In this document: positions 6,493-7,296 of the stretch, in pieces
How the letters are laid out: every line of letters begins with the position of its first letter
Numbering within the stretch: the first letter of the stretch is position 1
From: Gammaproteobacteria bacterium
GTDB lineage: Bacteria; Pseudomonadota; Gammaproteobacteria; Burkholderiales; Burkholderiaceae_E
Assembly (NCBI GenBank): GCA_030425615.1
Contig: JAUIAI010000121.1
Location: 1 to 7,296, forward strand
DNA length: 7,296 nt
Reading direction: 5' to 3'
Notes under the pieces: generated by a model
Seen by the model: the letters and a program-made list of their open reading frames with translations, nothing else
What the model was told of the DNA's origin: nothing
Databases searched by the model: none
Program-made: the position numbers and the translations under genes

Positions 6493-6500
6493 CCCGATTC

Positions 6501-7296
6501 ATGACCTCTCCGTTCGGCCCCTACGTCCTTCCCCTCGAGACCTTGCGCATGACCGACGTCGAATCGGTCGGCGGCAAGAATGCATCGCTGGGCGAGATGA
6601 TCAGCCAACTCGCCTCCGCGGGGGTTCGCGTCCCGGGCGGGTTCGCCACCACCGCGGACGCTTACCGGGGCTTTCTCGCCGAGAGCGGTCTGGCCGGACG
6701 TATCGAGGCCGAACTGAGCACCCTGAACACCGAGGATGTCACGGCACTCGCCGATTGCGGTGCCCGCATCCGTCAGTGGATCATGGACGCCCCCCTTCCG
6801 GCCGCCCTGGAAGAGGGGATCCGGTCGGCCTATGCCGCGCTGGAAGCGGAGTCGGGCGGGCCGGTTTCGGTCGCCGTGAGATCGTCGGCCACGGCCGAGG
6901 ATCTGCCGGACGCCTCGTTCGCCGGGCAGCAGGAGACCTTCCTGAATGTGACCGGGATCGAGCAGGTTCTTTCGCGGGTCAAGCACGTCTTCGCTTCGCT
7001 TTACAACGATCGTGCGATCTCGTACCGGGTGCACAAGGGCTTCGATCATGGCGTGGTCGCACTTTCGGCCGGGGTTCAGCGGATGGTCCGCAGCGATCTC
7101 GGCGCAGCTGGTGTGATGTTCACGATCGACACCGAGTCCGGCTTCGAGGACGTGGTGTTCATCACCAGCGCTTACGGGCTGGGCGAAACGGTCGTCCAGG
7201 GTGCGGTGAATCCCGATGAGTGGTACGTCCACAAGCCGATGCTGGAGGCTGGCAAGTTCCCGATCATCCGGCGCCAGCTCGGCTCCAAGCTCATCC
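6501..7296 (+). CDS. ppsA: Phosphoenolpyruvate synthase PpsA (3' partial)
   Basis: PEP synthase (pyruvate, water dikinase) converts pyruvate, ATP and water to PEP, AMP and phosphate, allowing gluconeogenesis from three-carbon substrates. The frame runs open from the ATG at 6501 off the right edge, giving 265 residues of a protein usually near 790. What is visible is the N-terminal nucleotide-binding domain. Motifs are VGGKNASLGEMI (23-34), VPGGFATTADAY (44-55), VAVRSSATAEDLPDASFAGQ (124-143), NDRAISYRVHKG (169-180), SAGVQRMVRSDL (189-200), MFTIDTESGF (206-215) and QGAVNPDEWYVHKP (233-246). The match to E. coli PpsA is very close throughout. The phosphohistidine domain and the threonine targeted by PpsR lie beyond the window. 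The gene is divergent from its regulator ppsR and is probably transcribed from the shared 257-base region. Confidence 0.97.
   Translation, partial: MTSPFGPYVLPLETLRMTDVESVGGKNASLGEMISQLASAGVRVPGGFATTADAYRGFLAESGLAGRIEAELSTLNTEDVTALADCGARIRQWIMDAPLPAALEEGIRSAYAALEAESGGPVSVAVRSSATAEDLPDASFAGQQETFLNVTGIEQVLSRVKHVFASLYNDRAISYRVHKGFDHGVVALSAGVQRMVRSDLGAAGVMFTIDTESGFEDVVFITSAYGLGETVVQGAVNPDEWYVHKPMLEAGKFPIIRRQLGSKLI

Larger units (their letters stand above)
6244..6500. promoter_or_regulatory. Divergent control region between ppsR and ppsA
   Basis: These 257 bases are the only substantial non-coding stretch in the window and must hold the promoters of both divergent units. The part next to ppsR is very GC-rich and contains a 6-bp stem (CGGGCG 6296-6301 with CGCCCG 6307-6312, 5-base loop). 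An AT-rich island at about 6384-6410 interrupts the otherwise GC-rich sequence and is the most promoter-like segment. A short palindrome, CCGTGCCACGG, lies at 6435-6445. I found no convincing small gene and no terminator. The exact promoter elements cannot be fixed by eye. Confidence 0.55.

Noticed and set aside
6465..7232. A 255-codon minus-strand frame opposite ppsA
   Set aside because: It is antisense to a near-perfect PEP synthase N-terminus and has no recognisable domain.

Overview
The window is GC-rich DNA packed with genes on both strands. It looks chromosomal and proteobacterial, most likely from a gammaproteobacterium. The evidence is the lpxA-lpxB-rnhB order, which matches the Escherichia coli fabZ-lpxA-lpxB-rnhB-dnaE cluster, and a PEP synthase that matches the E. 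coli enzyme closely along the visible N-terminus. I cannot name a genus. I see no mobile element, tRNA, rRNA or CRISPR array.

Left part (1-3442, plus strand): the end of a lipid A operon. It holds lpxA (5' end outside the window), lpxB, rnhB and a SpoU/TrmH-type RNA methyltransferase. lpxA and lpxB are separated by 53 bases that contain a perfect 8-bp hairpin. lpxB and rnhB overlap by ATGA. rnhB and the methyltransferase overlap by about 11 bases. In E. coli the gene after rnhB is dnaE; here it is the methyltransferase. LpxA and LpxB make the lipid A disaccharide precursor, while the last two genes act on nucleic acid and are passengers of the operon.

Right part (3443-7296): on the minus strand a regulatory pair, ppsR (PEP synthase regulatory protein) followed by a six-helix membrane hybrid histidine kinase, joined by a GTGA overlap. 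Divergent from them across 257 bases is ppsA (PEP synthase), cut by the right edge. PpsR-type proteins switch PEP synthase on and off by reversible phosphorylation, so enzyme and regulator are paired here. The kinase co-translated with ppsR is the least expected part of the layout. The methyltransferase and kinase genes converge, and their stop codons abut with no gap in a TGATCA palindrome.

No wholly new system is evident. The points most worth checking are the kinase-ppsR-ppsA arrangement, valine at the acyl-chain ruler position of LpxA, and an in-frame 13-base direct repeat at the start of ppsR.
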